The translations under genes were made by a program, and so were the position numbers. Positions 12,515-13,121 of a stretch of 13,121 nt of DNA are shown in pieces (the stretch's first letter is position 1; every line of letters begins with the position of its first letter). The DNA is from Lentisphaeria bacterium (GTDB lineage: Bacteria; Verrucomicrobiota; Lentisphaeria; Victivallales; UBA1829): assembly GCA_017540385.1 (NCBI GenBank), contig JAFYBD010000013.1, forward strand, positions 1 to 13,121, in the 5' to 3' direction. The notes beneath the pieces are model-generated. The model was not told the origin of the DNA and made no database searches. It worked only from the letters and a program-made list of their open reading frames with translations.

Positions 12515-13121
12515 TTATAAAGGAAGTGTTTTCAAAAGAGCCGTCAGCGCGAAGCACTGCTTCCGCAGGTGTTCCGGGCTGCCGTTGTTGATGAGGCCGA
12601 AGTCGGCTTTCGCGAGCCTCGCGTCGCCGGACATCTGCACGGAGAGACGCGTTTCCGCGTCCTCGCGGGACATCCCTCCGCGCGCCATCAGTCGCGCGAT
12701 CTGGAGTTCGCGTGGCGTCCAGACCGCGATGGTGCGCAGGAACTTGCGATCCCATCCGATTTCGAAGAGCAACGGGACTTCGACCAGCGCCAGTCCGTCG
12801 TCCTCCGCGTCCCGATCCAGATATTCCCGGAGCCGTTTTTCCACCGCGGGGTGAACGATCGCGTTCAACGCCGCGAACGCCGCTGCACGGTCGGCCGCGC
12901 CGAAAAGCCGCCCGGAGAGGACAGCCCGGTCGATCGCGCCGCCCGGGGAAACGACGTCGTCGCCCCAGAGTCTCCGAAGCCCGCCGGAAAGCTCCGGCGT
13001 GGGTTCTTCATACAGTTCGTGGCAGATCGCATCCGTGTCGTAAACATGGGAAAACCCTGCTTCGAGCAGGAAACGGGCCGCCGTGCTTTTTCCCGATGCG
13101 ATTCCGCCAGTCAGGGCAAGA
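12515..13121 (-). CDS. coaE: Dephospho-CoA kinase (N-terminal few residues outside window)
   Basis: Catalyses the last step of coenzyme A synthesis, ATP-dependent phosphorylation of the 3'-hydroxyl of dephospho-CoA. The frame is open to the window edge and shows 201 residues. It begins LALTGGIASGKSTAARF, so only about four to six residues, including the start, are missing. The P-loop GGIASGKST, YDTDAICHEL, the LNAIVHPAVEKRL motif, the VEVPLLFE strand, the lid-like RLMARGGMSREDAETRLSVQMS and the closing ADFGLINNGS are all present and in family order. There is no frameshift; a TTG at 12868 is an internal leucine codon, not a start. It lies upstream of rho on the same strand, 348 bases away. Confidence 0.95.
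   Translation of the reverse strand, partial: LALTGGIASGKSTAARFLLEAGFSHVYDTDAICHELYEEPTPELSGGLRRLWGDDVVSPGGAIDRAVLSGRLFGAADRAAAFAALNAIVHPAVEKRLREYLDRDAEDDGLALVEVPLLFEIGWDRKFLRTIAVWTPRELQIARLMARGGMSREDAETRLSVQMSGDARLAKADFGLINNGSPEHLRKQCFALTALLKTLPL

Noticed and set aside
12515..12868. Truncated coaE starting at 12868
   Set aside because: The codon there is an internal TTG leucine; the same frame continues upstream with the P-loop and further CoaE motifs to the window edge.

Overview
The window is a GC-rich, gene-dense bacterial segment. Rho, CoaE, FolE, QueE and QueC are all bacterial housekeeping types, and ribosome binding sites are AGGAG-like. The gene mix (CstA joined to an aldo-keto reductase, a PqqD/S26-peptidase/nucleotidyltransferase cassette, and a Rho with a long Gln/Asn-rich extension) would suit a Lentisphaerota-like or other PVC-group gut or environmental bacterium. 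That is only a guess; nothing in the window fixes the taxonomy. I see no phage genes, tRNA, rRNA, CRISPR array or complete insertion sequence.

Layout. (1) 1-1451, plus: the 3' part of a reading frame that runs from the C-terminal membrane segments of a CstA carbon-starvation transporter directly into a complete YghZ/Gpr-type aldo-keto reductase. It ends at a strong terminator. (2) 5681-1524, minus: a tight operon, Aas-like acyltransferase/acyl-ACP synthetase, then queC, queE and folE. It is driven by a good sigma70-type promoter at 5755-5783 and starts with a TTG codon. The last three genes supply steps of 7-deazaguanine (queuosine) synthesis from GTP; queD is not present. (3) 6067-6561, plus: an unrecognised small membrane-anchored protein with a Gly/Phe/Met/Asn-rich tandem repeat tail, preceded by a 385-bp intergenic stretch with several inverted and direct repeats. 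(4) 8727-6703, minus: a three-gene cassette of PqqD-like peptide chaperone, soluble SEC11/SipW-like S26 peptidase and PF14907-type nucleotidyltransferase, with its own consensus promoter. A possible leaderless 28-residue ORF lies in front and overlaps the pqqD-like start. There is no radical SAM enzyme, kinase or evident precursor nearby. (5) 13121-8881, minus: partial coaE, a 348-bp leader with a long hairpin, rho with a roughly 360-residue disordered N-terminal extension, and a GH16 glycoside hydrolase whose start lies inside the end of rho.

How they work together: the folE-queE-queC block is a clear partial pathway, and the PqqD-S26-NTase cassette looks like a dedicated peptide- or protein-modification module with an unknown substrate. 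The other neighbours are mostly housekeeping or envelope genes whose adjacency does not dictate a joint function.
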